This document shows positions 39,351 to 48,096 of a stretch of 64,000 nucleotides of DNA, piece by piece. Each line of letters starts with the position of its first letter. Position 1 is the stretch's first letter. Origin of the DNA: CAVQAH01 sp963784195 (lineage in GTDB: Bacteria > Acidobacteriota > Vicinamibacteria > Vicinamibacterales > 2-12-FULL-66-21); assembly GCA_963784195.1 (NCBI GenBank), contig CAWARA010000020.1:992001-1056000 (forward strand), in the 5' to 3' direction. The translations under genes were made by a program, and so were the position numbers. The notes below the pieces were generated by a model, which worked only from the letters and a program-made list of their open reading frames with translations, was not told the origin of the DNA and searched no databases.

Positions 39351-41769
39351 TCATTCACTCTTCAGCGCGATGGCGGGATCGGTGACGGCAGCGCGCCGGG
39401 CAGGCCACCACACGGCGCCAAGCCCGGCGAGCGCGAATGCGCTGACGGCAACGAGCAGCGCGACCGGATCCCGCGGGGTGACCGCGTGCAGCTGACTCTC
39501 GATCAGCCGGCCGGCGGCGAGCGTTGCGACGACTCCGAGCACCAACCCTGCGGCGATGATCGTGCCGCCTTGACGCACGAACAGCCGAGTCACTGCTGCC
39601 GGTGACGCACCCACGGCGAGCCTGATCGCGATCTCGCGCTCGCGCTGGCGCACGGCATAGGCGATGACGCCATAGACGCCGACAAGGGCGAGCGCGCGCG
39701 GCAACAATCGCAAACACACTGAGCAACGAGCCCATGAACTTCGGCCGCGCCGTGTTCCCGTCTACGATCGCCTGCAGCGGACGCGCCCGATCGACGGCCA
39801 ATTCCGGATCGACCTCACGCAAAGCCGCGCGCACGGCATCGAGCGATGCCGCAGGCGCGCCAGCTGTCCGCACGAGCAGGATACCGAACCGCGACGGCAT
39901 CTGCGTGACCGGCACGTAGAGGTCGGCGAGCTCGCTGTCGGCTGGATCCTGCCGCACGTCGCGCACGATGCCGACGACGAGCCGCTCGACCATGACGGGC
40001 TGACGGTTCGCGACGGGGTTCTGGTCGCGCACCTCGGGAATGAAGATGCGGCTTCCAACGGCATTTCCTGCCGGCCACAGGCGCTTCGCGAGCGCTTCAC
40101 TGACGATCGCGATTGGCTCGGCACCCAGGCGATCGGTGGCGGCGAAGCTGCGGCCGCTGCGCATCGTGATCCCAAGCGTCTCGAAATACCGATCGCTGAC
40201 GGCATGGACGGGCGCATTGGCCGTCACGCGTGAACCGCTGCCGGCGGTTTCGAGCGTAACCGCTCGCGGCTGCTGAACGGGCCATACAGTCGTCAGGCCG
40301 GCAACCTCGACGCCGGGAATGGCCATGAGGCTGGTCAGCATGCGGTCGAACGCGGCAGTGCGTGACGGACCATCCGGATAGCGGTTCTGCCGAAGGGTGA
40401 TCGAAGCCTGGAGCACCCGGTCGGCGCTGAAGCCAAGATCGGCTCGCAGCAACGTCAGCACCGATCGGATCATCAGCGCGGAACCTGACAGCAGCGTCAG
40501 CGATGCCGCGACCTCCACTGCGATCAACGCGGCGCGGATCCGTTGGCTTCGCTTGCCTTCCGTCGCCGATCGATTGCCGCTCTGCAGCGCGCCGAGCAGT
40601 CGCGTCCGCAGCGAGACGATGAGCGGAAACACGGCGCAACCGATCGCGGTCAGGATCCCAACGGTGATGGCACCGGCGAAGACCCGCAGGTCGAGCGCAA
40701 ATGCTGGTGCGCCACCAGGCGCCGATCGGCCCAGCTGCTGCTGAACGACCGGCTGCAGCCACTGCACCGCAGCCCACGCTCCAACCAACGCCAGCACTGT
40801 CGCGGCAACACCAATGACGATGGCTTCGGCGATCAACATCCGTGCGATCGCGCCGCTTCCGGCGCCGAGCGCCGCGCGGATCGCCAGCTCCCGTTCGCGC
40901 CTCGCCGCTCGCACGAGCAACAATCCGGCGACATTCGCACACCCGACGAGCAGCACGAGGCCCGCAGCGGCGGCTGTCGTCTGCAACACCGGCCTGATCT
41001 GAAGGACATGCGCTTCGTGCGCGGAGACGACCACTACATTGAAACCGGCAGGAACGGTTCGCGGTGGCGCGGTCACGAGGGCCTTGATGCGTTCGGCCGC
41101 GGTGGCCGGCGAAACTCCGTGACGCAATCGGGCCATGTATGGATACGTTGGCGCGCGGAGCGGGACCAGGACGTCGGTGTACGCATTGATATGCCAGAAG
41201 CCCTGAGGCAGCACTCCGATGATCGTGAATTGCTCGGCCTCGTTCGGCCGATCGCTGACGTACGCAGCGAACGTCCGGCCGACGATCGCTGGATCGCGCG
41301 CGTAGCGCTCGGTCCAGAGACGATGGCTGATGAGCGCAACATTCGGCCCCCCCGGCACGAATGCGCCGGGGTCGAAGCCACGTCCAATTGCCGGCTGGAT
41401 TCCGAGGCCTTCGACGAAGCCTGGCGTGACCCACGCACCCGGGAAGGACTCCGCGTGATCCCCACCCAGCATGTAGAACACGTCGAGATCCCATGCGATG
41501 GGATGTTCGACCACGTCGTTCAACGAGCTCCAGTCGAGCGACTCGAAGCCGCGAAGAGCATTCGTGTCCGCCGTTTCGAAGCGGATCCAGTACAGGCGGT
41601 CGGCGGCGGGATACGGGAGGCCGCTGAACAGGTACACCTTGACCACGACCATCGCCGTCGTGCACAGCGTCATGCCGAGCGCGAGCGTCAGCACTGCAGC
41701 GGCGGTAAAGCCCTTCGTCTTGAGGAGCACGCTGCAGGCACGCCGCAGTTCGATCGCCAGAGCAGTCAT
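39351..41769 (-). CDS. ADOP-family permease, short architecture (one frameshift)
   Basis: This MacB/FtsX permease of about 805 residues has a frame change in a GCGC-rich stretch near 39695-39705. ATG 41769 (MTALAIELRRACSVLLKTKGF) is the likely start; an in-frame TTG at 41796 is possible. Helix 1 reads LTLALGMTLCTTAMVVV, a divergent form of the usual GIGANTAIF. The remaining plan is standard: first core domain, GCANVAGLLLVRAARRERELAIR near 40900, second core domain (VVGIVRDVRQD), and after the break VYGVIAYAVRQREREIAIR and a C-terminus ending DPAIALKSE. No PadR or ATPase gene is adjacent. Confidence 0.88.
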
Positions 41770-41809
41770 GGAAGGAGGACGTACAGGCCCACTCAATGTT
41801 AACGGAGCC

Positions 41810-42247
41810 TCACCACCGCTCGACGCTGGCAGGGCCGGTCACGCCGGCCCGGATCCTCACGCGCATGCCGGTCGAGAAACCCTCGATCGGACAGACAACG
41901 ATCGGGCAGCGGACGCCATAGAGCGATTCGGCGACAAGCGCGCCGACCGTCAGGATCGGGTCCGGCATACCAATCAGGATGCCCGCCGGTGCCGTTCCAT
42001 TTCGTATCGTTTCGGCGAGCACCGACGACGAGGACGACGACCCGCGGCCACCGGGCATGACCAGGATGGCACCGGTAACACTCTTGCCAACATCAGGATG
42101 CGTCCGGTCGATGATGCGGCCAGTCGAGACGTCGATGCCGCCCCAGAAGCTGAGTGCCTGCGACAGCACTAAGGCGACGCCGTCGGCATCACCAGCGGCA
42201 GACGCCCGAGCTGCGAGCGCCGTCTGTCGTGAAGTGCGTTCGGTCAT
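41810..42247 (-). CDS. Aconitase X small (swivel-domain, DUF126) subunit
   Basis: This protein of about 145 residues matches the AcnX swivel domain: ALSFWGGIDVSTGRIID, then HPDVGKSVTGAILVMPGGRGSSSSSSVLAE with the phosphate-loop-like GGRGSSS stretch, and APAGILIGMPDPILTVGA. The small subunit closes over the active site of the large subunit. Known AcnX enzymes are cis-3-hydroxy-L-proline dehydratase and, in archaea, mevalonate 5-phosphate dehydratase; I cannot tell which reaction applies. ATG 42247 is preferred, and an in-frame start at 42283 exists. The large subunit is encoded upstream on the same strand, separated by an unrecognised 508-codon gene. Confidence 0.9.
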   Translation of the reverse strand: MTERTSRQTALAARASAAGDADGVALVLSQALSFWGGIDVSTGRIIDRTHPDVGKSVTGAILVMPGGRGSSSSSSVLAETIRNGTAPAGILIGMPDPILTVGALVAESLYGVRCPIVVCPIEGFSTGMRVRIRAGVTGPASVERW

Positions 42248-42301
42248 TAATGGCCCAGTTGCATCAGGTCCTACTTTCAACAACCGTTCGACTGCGATCA
42301 G

Positions 42302-42326
42302 CCGGCCGCGACAACGGAGCGGCCGG
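42302..42326 (-). other. GC-rich hairpin between the unknown gene and the AcnX small subunit
   Basis: An 8-bp perfect stem (42302-42309 with 42319-42326) with a 9-base loop lies 25 bases past the stop of the 508-residue gene. There is no T run. It could partly separate expression of the small subunit from the upstream genes. Confidence 0.4.
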
Positions 42327-42350
42327 TCCCGACTCAGGAGTCACGTTCTA

Positions 42351-43877
42351 TCAGTCCACTTCATCCGACGGCCACTGGCCGCCATGGCGCGCACGAAAAA
42401 CCGGCCCGGCCAGCAACAGCAGCGTCCTCTCGTCGTCAGCTACGGAAACCGCGTCGCCATCCCAGTGAAGCGGGCCTTCGTCTGGCGCATAGATCAAAGC
42501 TGCCGCATCGAACGCCTCGCGCTCGGCGTCACCACGCACGCGAATACGCTGATGCTCGACGAGATCGCGCACGAAGCTCAGAGCATCCTGCAAGGTCTCG
42601 CGCGGTACGGGCGGCGAGGCGTCGCTCACGGTCCACATTCCCCCTGACACCGGGCCGCTGTAGAACGCGCGCCCAATTGCAGGATTCGTGTCTTCGGTGT
42701 CCTCGAGCTCGTCTGGTTTGTGCGCCATGGCCAGCTCGATCGTGGCTTGGTCAGGTACGGCGCCCAGCGCCGCGCTGATCGTACGAGCGGTCCACCAGAC
42801 CTGCCAGCCACCGGCATCGGGAGCGGGACCGATCGCCGTAGTGGATTCGCTCTTCGTCACGACCCCGAAGTCAGGTGTCGCATCCGGCGGGTTCCACGCG
42901 GTCGAGGTCGTAACCCACAACTCGAAGGATGGTGGCGAATCAGCGGTGAGGCCGGCCATCCAGTAGAGATAGAAAGCGTCGGACAAGCTGAGACTGACGG
43001 GCCCACCTTCGATCGCCTTGAGGGGATCGCCACCCCACACCTCGATGATCTCGGTGACCGCGCTCGCCGGCGGGCGTTCCGGCTCGAGCTCGGACCGGCC
43101 GAGCAGGCGATCGCGGAGCGACGCGAGCTCCGGATCGATCACGTCCGAGCTCAATCCCAATGGGAACATCGAGGGAACTCGGCTGTTGACGTCACGCCCG
43201 AACCAGCCGCCCTCGGGCGCCTCCGGTGCAGGACCTGCCCACGGCGTCACGTGCACGAGAAAACCGATCGTTCCGGCATCCTCTGTATCAACCGCCAGCC
43301 GGCCCGACTCCACGCTGCCGTGCAGGTCCTGCCAGAGCTCCTCATATCCTGGATCCTCCTCGCCCGAGAACTCGAGCACCTTCGCCAGCCAGAGCGGAAC
43401 CGCTCGACCGGGATGGCTGCGCCTGAACGCGGCTCCCGGTTTCTCAGCAGCCTCGCTCAGGATCTGTCGGCCGTTCATCGAGCCGACGTGCGCGTAAAGG
43501 TCGACGCGCCAGCTTCCGGGCCCTGCTTCGAACAGCGCAACACCGCGGCCGTCTTCACCACTGCTCGTCTCGTCTCTCCACCACGCGAGGACATCGGGAT
43601 CAAAACCACCCATCACCAGGAGCCGCCCGTCGGTCGTATCGATGCGCCACGACGCACGCGACAACCATTGCGCCTCTTCGTCGGGACGCAGCGGTTCGTC
43701 CACCACGATACGAACGGGCATCGAGTCGTCGCCGTAGAGCTCGAGCAGCAGCGCCTTGTGTTCCGAGACAAAGCGGAGGTCGTCGGCGCGGGCGTCCTGG
43801 ATGATTGCATCGGCGGCGTCTGCTGCGATCACGCTGAGGCCGCCCGAGTCGTTCGCGATGAACACGTCTCGTCGCAT
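42351..43877 (-). CDS. Unrecognised 508-residue soluble protein inside the aconitase X locus
   Basis: I do not recognise this family. The protein is 508 residues, acidic, rich in Asp, Glu, Trp and Pro, with no signal peptide or membrane helix, so it should be cytoplasmic. It starts MRRDVFIANDSGGLSVIAADA and has many short strand-like hydrophobic patches (GRLLVMGGFDPDVLAWW, SWRVDLYAHVGSMNG, TIGFLVHVTPW). Codon use and length look like a real gene, and its frame is unbroken. It starts 18 bases after the AcnX large-subunit stop, on the same strand, and the small-subunit gene follows, so it is most likely expressed with both. A role in the same pathway is inference from position only. Confidence 0.75.
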   Translation of the reverse strand: MRRDVFIANDSGGLSVIAADAADAIIQDARADDLRFVSEHKALLLELYGDDSMPVRIVVDEPLRPDEEAQWLSRASWRIDTTDGRLLVMGGFDPDVLAWWRDETSSGEDGRGVALFEAGPGSWRVDLYAHVGSMNGRQILSEAAEKPGAAFRRSHPGRAVPLWLAKVLEFSGEEDPGYEELWQDLHGSVESGRLAVDTEDAGTIGFLVHVTPWAGPAPEAPEGGWFGRDVNSRVPSMFPLGLSSDVIDPELASLRDRLLGRSELEPERPPASAVTEIIEVWGGDPLKAIEGGPVSLSLSDAFYLYWMAGLTADSPPSFELWVTTSTAWNPPDATPDFGVVTKSESTTAIGPAPDAGGWQVWWTARTISAALGAVPDQATIELAMAHKPDELEDTEDTNPAIGRAFYSGPVSGGMWTVSDASPPVPRETLQDALSFVRDLVEHQRIRVRGDAEREAFDAAALIYAPDEGPLHWDGDAVSVADDERTLLLLAGPVFRARHGGQWPSDEVD

Positions 43878-43895
43878 TCGTCTCTTTCTTTCCTG

Positions 43896-45150
43896 TCAGG
43901 CTCCGCGAACGACGATGCCTTTCGCCGCCGACGCAATGCAGTCTTCGAGCTCGCCAAACGCGACCTGGACGCCCAGGTTGCCCGGCGCGTAGTGGGCCCA
44001 TTTGCCCGAGTTGGTCATGACCGTGCCATCAAGGCGTTCGAGGATGGGCGTCAGATACGTACACGTATCGGTGACCGGAATCACGTTGAACCTTGCGATC
44101 TCGTCAAGAAGGCCTGACGTTTCCAGCGCATGGAGGGTCGCCCGATCGGTGTTGACGTAGATCGGAATGCCACTCGCGGGTGCGACCTGTTCGACCAGCG
44201 GCAACAGCCGACGTCCATTCGTCGTGCGAGAAGTGCGGCGTGCCGAGACAGACCGCCGATATGCGCGAACCATCTGGCACGGTGGACAAGTGCTCCAGCG
44301 CCTCGGCGATGTCGCGCGGGCCGATCTCGAATGTCTCGTCCGGCGCGCGGCCGGCAAAGGCGTCGCGCAGCGTTGGCGCTTCGGGTGTGATGCCGATAGC
44401 GTGAAACAACCCCACCGAACCCGACGACGCCGCGGCCGCTCCGAGGGCTTTCAGCTGATCTTCGGACCGCGGTGTGGGCAACCCTTCGATGACCGGAATG
44501 CGATCGGCGCTCGATCTGCCGACGATCAGTCCAACCGCGACGAACAAGGCATCGGTCGGCCGTACGGATACTGGGAACCCGGTCAGCCGGAACAGGATCT
44601 GCCCGTGGCGGTGCTCGTCGAGGTGCAGCCCCCAGGCAGGCGCACGGCCAGTGAGGGCGCAGCAGAGATCGATGAAGTCGCCATAGCGATTGGTCCTCGC
44701 GCCGATGACGGAGTTGGCGAACACGATCGCGTTCGACTCGCCCCACGCGATCTGCTCGCCGCGCACCGGACGGAACCGTGTTTGATACGGCGCACACGTG
44801 AACGAGGGATAGCAGCCCAGTTCCTCGTGCGCCTTCATCAAACGGCGCGCAGGCGTCTGCTCCTGCGGGGAGAGGCGAACCAGGTCAGGATGAATGAGGT
44901 CGATCGCGCCGACGTTCAACGTGGTCGGCACGCGGACGCGGCCGCCGCCCGCCACGAGACGCTCGACGAAATCCAGGCTCACCTGGCCGTGATAGAGGCA
45001 CCCGTCTATGTGCGCACGCGTGATATCGAGAAGGGATTGAGCATCCACCGCGCGGGCGAACGACACCAGAGTCCGCATGGCGAACCCTGCTGCCTCACCC
45101 GCCTCGCCGTTCAGGAGCGCTGAATCCGCACTTGTCAGTCGAAGGGCCAT
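43896..45150 (-). CDS. Aconitase X large (catalytic, DUF521) subunit (one frameshift)
   Basis: This subunit of about 417 residues has a frame change near 44212. It starts at ATG 45150 (MALRLTSADSALLNGEAGEAAGFAMR, split by position), the typical DUF521 N-terminus. GESNAIVFANSVIGARTNRYGD, near 44700, is a family hallmark. Cysteines in YPSFTCAPY, AVCLGTPHFS and VTDTCTYL fit the iron-sulfur cluster ligands of aconitase X. After the break the sequence ends NSGKWAHYAPGNLGVQVAFG, which is also conserved. The enzyme dehydrates a hydroxy-acid substrate such as cis-3-hydroxy-L-proline; the exact substrate here is not shown. It heads a minus-strand operon with the unknown gene and the small subunit. Confidence 0.9.
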
Positions 45151-45463
45151 CCGGTGGTATTCTGGATCCAGCGCTGCTGCGGCTGGCGCGCAGCGTCAGT
45201 AAAAAAAGGCTTCAGCGACCACGTGTCCGGAAACGGGCCCCCACTATACGGTCGCGGCCGGGAGGTGCATGCATGGCAAACACCAACGGGGGCAGTCGCT
45301 AGACTGTCACCATCTCGTTCGATTGAGGACGGCCGGCGGTTCATCGCCGGCCGTTTTCATTTGCGCCGGTATCCCAGTAGAGCCCACCATCCGGCCGTCA
45401 GATTACAATAGAAATCCGTCCCATATTCCTGGTCTTCGTCCCAGCGAAAGGCTGCAATACTCC
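45151..45463 (+). other. Long leader region before the M1 peptidase, possible attenuator or small RNA
   Basis: This 313-base gap lies between the divergent AcnX and M1 peptidase genes. It contains a good ribosome site (GGGAGGTGC near 45260) before short ATG frames, one of which encodes only nine residues (MANTNGGSR), and then an intrinsic terminator at 45329-45358, still 100 bases before the peptidase start. This layout suggests a terminated leader or a small RNA. I see no known riboswitch consensus and no tRNA or tmRNA. Confidence 0.4.
45329..45358 (+). terminator. Intrinsic terminator in the leader of the M1 peptidase gene
   Basis: A perfect 10-bp GC stem (45329-45338 with 45345-45354) with loop GTTCAT is followed by TTTT, the classic rho-independent form on the plus strand. 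No complete plus-strand gene precedes it, so it ends a leader or a small RNA. Confidence 0.75.
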
Positions 45464-47548
45464 ATGCTTCGCCGAATTGGTCTCGTTCTTTTTCTCGTCG
45501 CGCCGTTCGTGGCCTACGGTCAGCCCCCGGCAGTCTCCGCCCAGGCGCGCGCCGTGGCGGATGCGCCGGCCGCGGATCGCGTGCCCCGTGCGATTCGACG
45601 GGACCTGCCGCTGACCAACTCCATCCGCCGGGCGTACGAGGCGGGCACGCGTGACGCGTCCGGCCAGCCGGGACCGAACTACTGGCAGTTGCAGACGGAC
45701 TACACGATCAACGCGCGGCTCGATCCGGCGACGCAAACGATCACGGGAACCGAAACCATCACGCTGCATAACAACAGTCCCTCGGAACTGACGGAGATCC
45801 TGCTGCGGCTGGATCACAACATCTTCCGCGGCCTCGTGCCGCGTGGGTTCTCGGTGCCGGCCGAAAACACGGAAGGCATGATCGTCACGCGCCTCGCGGT
45901 CAACGACGAGGTCGTGGATCTGGACGCGCCTCCGCCGAGCGGCGGCGGACGAGGCCGTGGTAACAGCGCGCCGCCCAAGCTGAACGTCAGCGGACTGACC
46001 CAGACGCTCGCGCGTATCGGTCTCGCCAAGCCGGTACCCGGAAAGTCGACCGCGAAGCTGGACATTGCCTGGCGCACGAAGCTGCCCGGCGGTCCCGACG
46101 GACGCGGTCACCGCATGACGCAGCGTTGGGACGACACGCTGTTCCAGCCGACGCAATGGTTCCCGCGCGTCGCGAAGTACGACGACCTGCGAGGATGGGA
46201 CACGAGTGTGTACCTTGGCCCGGCCGAGTTCTACAACAACTTCGGCCGGTTCGACGTGCGCATCGACGTACCGGCCGGCTGGATCGTGACGGGCACGGGT
46301 GTTCTGCAGAACCCGCAGGAGGTGCTGACGGCGAAGGCCCGCGAGCGCCTGACGAAAGTACTGCAGTCCGACGAAGTGGTCACAATCGTGGACGTGGGCG
46401 AAGAGGGCCCCGGGCAGTCGACCGCTGCTGGCGAGCGGCTCGTCTGGCACTTCGTCGCGGATATGGTGAACGACTTCGCGTGGGCGACTGCCAGGAACTA
46501 CGTCTGGCGCGCGACACGCGCGACGATCCCTGGCAAGGGACCCATTCCAATCCACATGGTGTACCTCCCCGAGCGCGCGAAGTTCTTCGCCAACGCCGGC
46601 CCGATCACACGCCACGCGCTCGAGTTCTATTCGAAGCTCTGGGCGCCGTATCCGTTTCCGCAGTTGACGCTGCAGGACGGTCCGAGCTCCGGCATGGAAT
46701 ACCCCATGGTGATCAATTCGAACCAGGGCGCGGCGGACCACGAAGCCGGTCATCAGTGGTGGCCGATGATGGTCGGCACCAACGAGACGTGGTACGGCTG
46801 GATGGACGAGGGCTTCAATCAGTACATGAATATCCTGTCGCGCGCCGATTCGCAGGGCACGAAGCCGAACCTCAACGGCCTGGGACAACGCTACGGACAG
46901 ACGAGCGGCGACGAGGACGAGCCGTCGATGATGTGGGCGGCGAACAACGCGGGCAGCATGTACGGGTTCCAGACCTACTCGAAGGCCCCCTTGATGCTCT
47001 CCATGCTCGGCGGCATCGTCGGCGACGCCGAGGTCCAGCGCGCGATGAGCGAGTACACCAAGGCGTGGAGCTTCAAGCACCCGTCCCCGTGGGACTACAT
47101 CAACTTCATGAACCGGTCGTTGAAGCAGGACCTCAACTGGTTCTGGTACTACTGGCTGTGGACGACAGAAGCGGTCAACGGATCGATCGCGAACGTCGCG
47201 AGCACACCGGCGCGTACGACGGTCACGATCCGTCAGGACGGCCAGATGCCGTCGCCGATCGTGCTGAAGGTCCAGTTCGCTGCGACGGGACCCGCCATCA
47301 AACCGATGAGCAACGCGAAGATGCTCAACGACACGACCGCGATCGTGACCTGGCCAGTTGACGTGTGGTTCAACGGCGCCCGTACGTTCCAGGCGGTGCT
47401 GGAGTTCGGCGGCCGGCAGATCACTGCGATCACTCTGGATCCTGACTGCCGGTTCCCCGATCGCGAACCAGGCGACAACACCTGGCCGAAGGCCGCCGCC
47501 GGCACAGCGAACGGCCAAGGCGGCGCCGGCGGCTGCAGCGGATCCTAG
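45464..47548 (+). CDS. Secreted M1-family zinc metallopeptidase
   Basis: This 694-residue protein starts at ATG 45464 with a signal peptide (RRIGLVLFLVAPFVAYG). The N-terminal beta-sandwich of M1 peptidases follows, with a Gly/Arg-rich insert (PPPSGGGRGRGNS). The substrate-anchoring motif is SSGMEYPM. The zinc site is H426-E-A-G-H430 with the third ligand Glu449 in DEGFNQY, exactly the HExxHx18E spacing. It should trim N-terminal residues from peptides in the periplasm or outside the cell. The C-terminus ends in a Gly-rich tail. Upstream in-frame codons from 45269 read through the terminator and are not the likely start. Confidence 0.9.
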   Translation: MLRRIGLVLFLVAPFVAYGQPPAVSAQARAVADAPAADRVPRAIRRDLPLTNSIRRAYEAGTRDASGQPGPNYWQLQTDYTINARLDPATQTITGTETITLHNNSPSELTEILLRLDHNIFRGLVPRGFSVPAENTEGMIVTRLAVNDEVVDLDAPPPSGGGRGRGNSAPPKLNVSGLTQTLARIGLAKPVPGKSTAKLDIAWRTKLPGGPDGRGHRMTQRWDDTLFQPTQWFPRVAKYDDLRGWDTSVYLGPAEFYNNFGRFDVRIDVPAGWIVTGTGVLQNPQEVLTAKARERLTKVLQSDEVVTIVDVGEEGPGQSTAAGERLVWHFVADMVNDFAWATARNYVWRATRATIPGKGPIPIHMVYLPERAKFFANAGPITRHALEFYSKLWAPYPFPQLTLQDGPSSGMEYPMVINSNQGAADHEAGHQWWPMMVGTNETWYGWMDEGFNQYMNILSRADSQGTKPNLNGLGQRYGQTSGDEDEPSMMWAANNAGSMYGFQTYSKAPLMLSMLGGIVGDAEVQRAMSEYTKAWSFKHPSPWDYINFMNRSLKQDLNWFWYYWLWTTEAVNGSIANVASTPARTTVTIRQDGQMPSPIVLKVQFAATGPAIKPMSNAKMLNDTTAIVTWPVDVWFNGARTFQAVLEFGGRQITAITLDPDCRFPDREPGDNTWPKAAAGTANGQGGAGGCSGS

Positions 47549-47571
47549 CTGGAAGGCTCGAGGTTTCTGGG

Positions 47572-47604
47572 CGCCCGCCTTCGCCGAGGCTACGGCGGGG
47601 CAAG
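47572..47604. repeat. Dispersed-type repeat CGCCTTCGCCGAGGCTACGGCGG
   Basis: This GC-rich element sits in the 57-base gap between the convergent M1 peptidase and VOC genes and touches the VOC stop codon. It resembles a dispersed repeat I recall from many high-GC genomes, often followed by GGCAAG as here. Its ends (CCGCC and GGCGG) can pair. It may double as a terminator. Only one copy is visible in this window. Confidence 0.5.
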
Positions 47605-47605
47605 T

Positions 47606-47983
47606 TCAGGCGTTCACGATATTCAGGATGTTTCCGTCCGGATCCTTGAACCACGCCGTTCGCATCTGCCCGGCGACGTGAATGTCTCCCTGCCGTGTCA
47701 TACCTGGCAGATCGTAATGCTCGAACTTGACGCCTTTCGCCTTCAGGTCGCGCACGACATCATCGACCCGGTTGCCGACGTTCCATGAAACGGCGGTCGC
47801 CTGGTTCGTACCGGCGTACTGCGAGCGGTAGACGTTGAGCTTCGAGCTGCCGCTCTTGAACACAACCACTTCATCCCCTTCCGCTGCCACCGGCGTCAGC
47901 CCGACCGTGTCTTTATAGAACTTCTTTGCAGTGTCCAGATTCCTGACAGCCACGTTTGCGACCGCGTCCGTGTTACCCAGCAT
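47606..47983 (-). CDS. VOC-superfamily (glyoxalase/bleomycin-resistance fold) protein
   Basis: This 125-residue protein has a very good ribosome site (AAAGGAGAACAC) before ATG 47983. It has two VOC units: VANVAVRNLDTAKKFYKDTVGL and, in the second half, VSWNVGNRVDDVVRDLKAKGVKFEHYDLPG, split near 47740, then TAWFKDPDGNILNIVNA. The first metal-ligand His is replaced (VANVAV), so the metal site may be incomplete; many small VOC proteins bind rather than turn over ligands. It is cytoplasmic and stands alone after an ADOP gene on the same strand. Confidence 0.85.
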   Translation of the reverse strand: MLGNTDAVANVAVRNLDTAKKFYKDTVGLTPVAAEGDEVVVFKSGSSKLNVYRSQYAGTNQATAVSWNVGNRVDDVVRDLKAKGVKFEHYDLPGMTRQGDIHVAGQMRTAWFKDPDGNILNIVNA

Positions 47984-48067
47984 GTGTTCTCCTTTCTCGA
48001 CTCGTTCGTAGTTGGTCGCAAAATGTGCGCCGTACCGCGGATCGGATGCGGGCGCATCTGATCTGTA

Positions 48068-48094
48068 TTCGGGGCTCGGGGCTCGGGGCTCGGG
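48068..48094. repeat. Tandem CGGGGCT units (7-base period) at an ADOP gene end
   Basis: About four near-identical 7-base units lie just past the stop of the ADOP gene that ends at 48097. They form a short low-complexity tract between that gene and the downstream VOC gene. No inverted partner is visible. Confidence 0.55.
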
Positions 48095-48096
48095 AT

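Noticed and set aside
45151..45463. Possible tmRNA or known riboswitch before the M1 peptidase
   Set aside because: The short frame does not end in a tmRNA-like tag, there is no tRNA-like end, and no riboswitch consensus I know fits. I keep only the terminator and an unnamed leader.
45398..47518. A 706-codon open frame on the minus strand opposite the M1 peptidase
   Set aside because: It is an antisense shadow caused by high GC codon bias; the plus strand has a signal peptide and full zinc-peptidase motifs, while the minus frame shows no domain.
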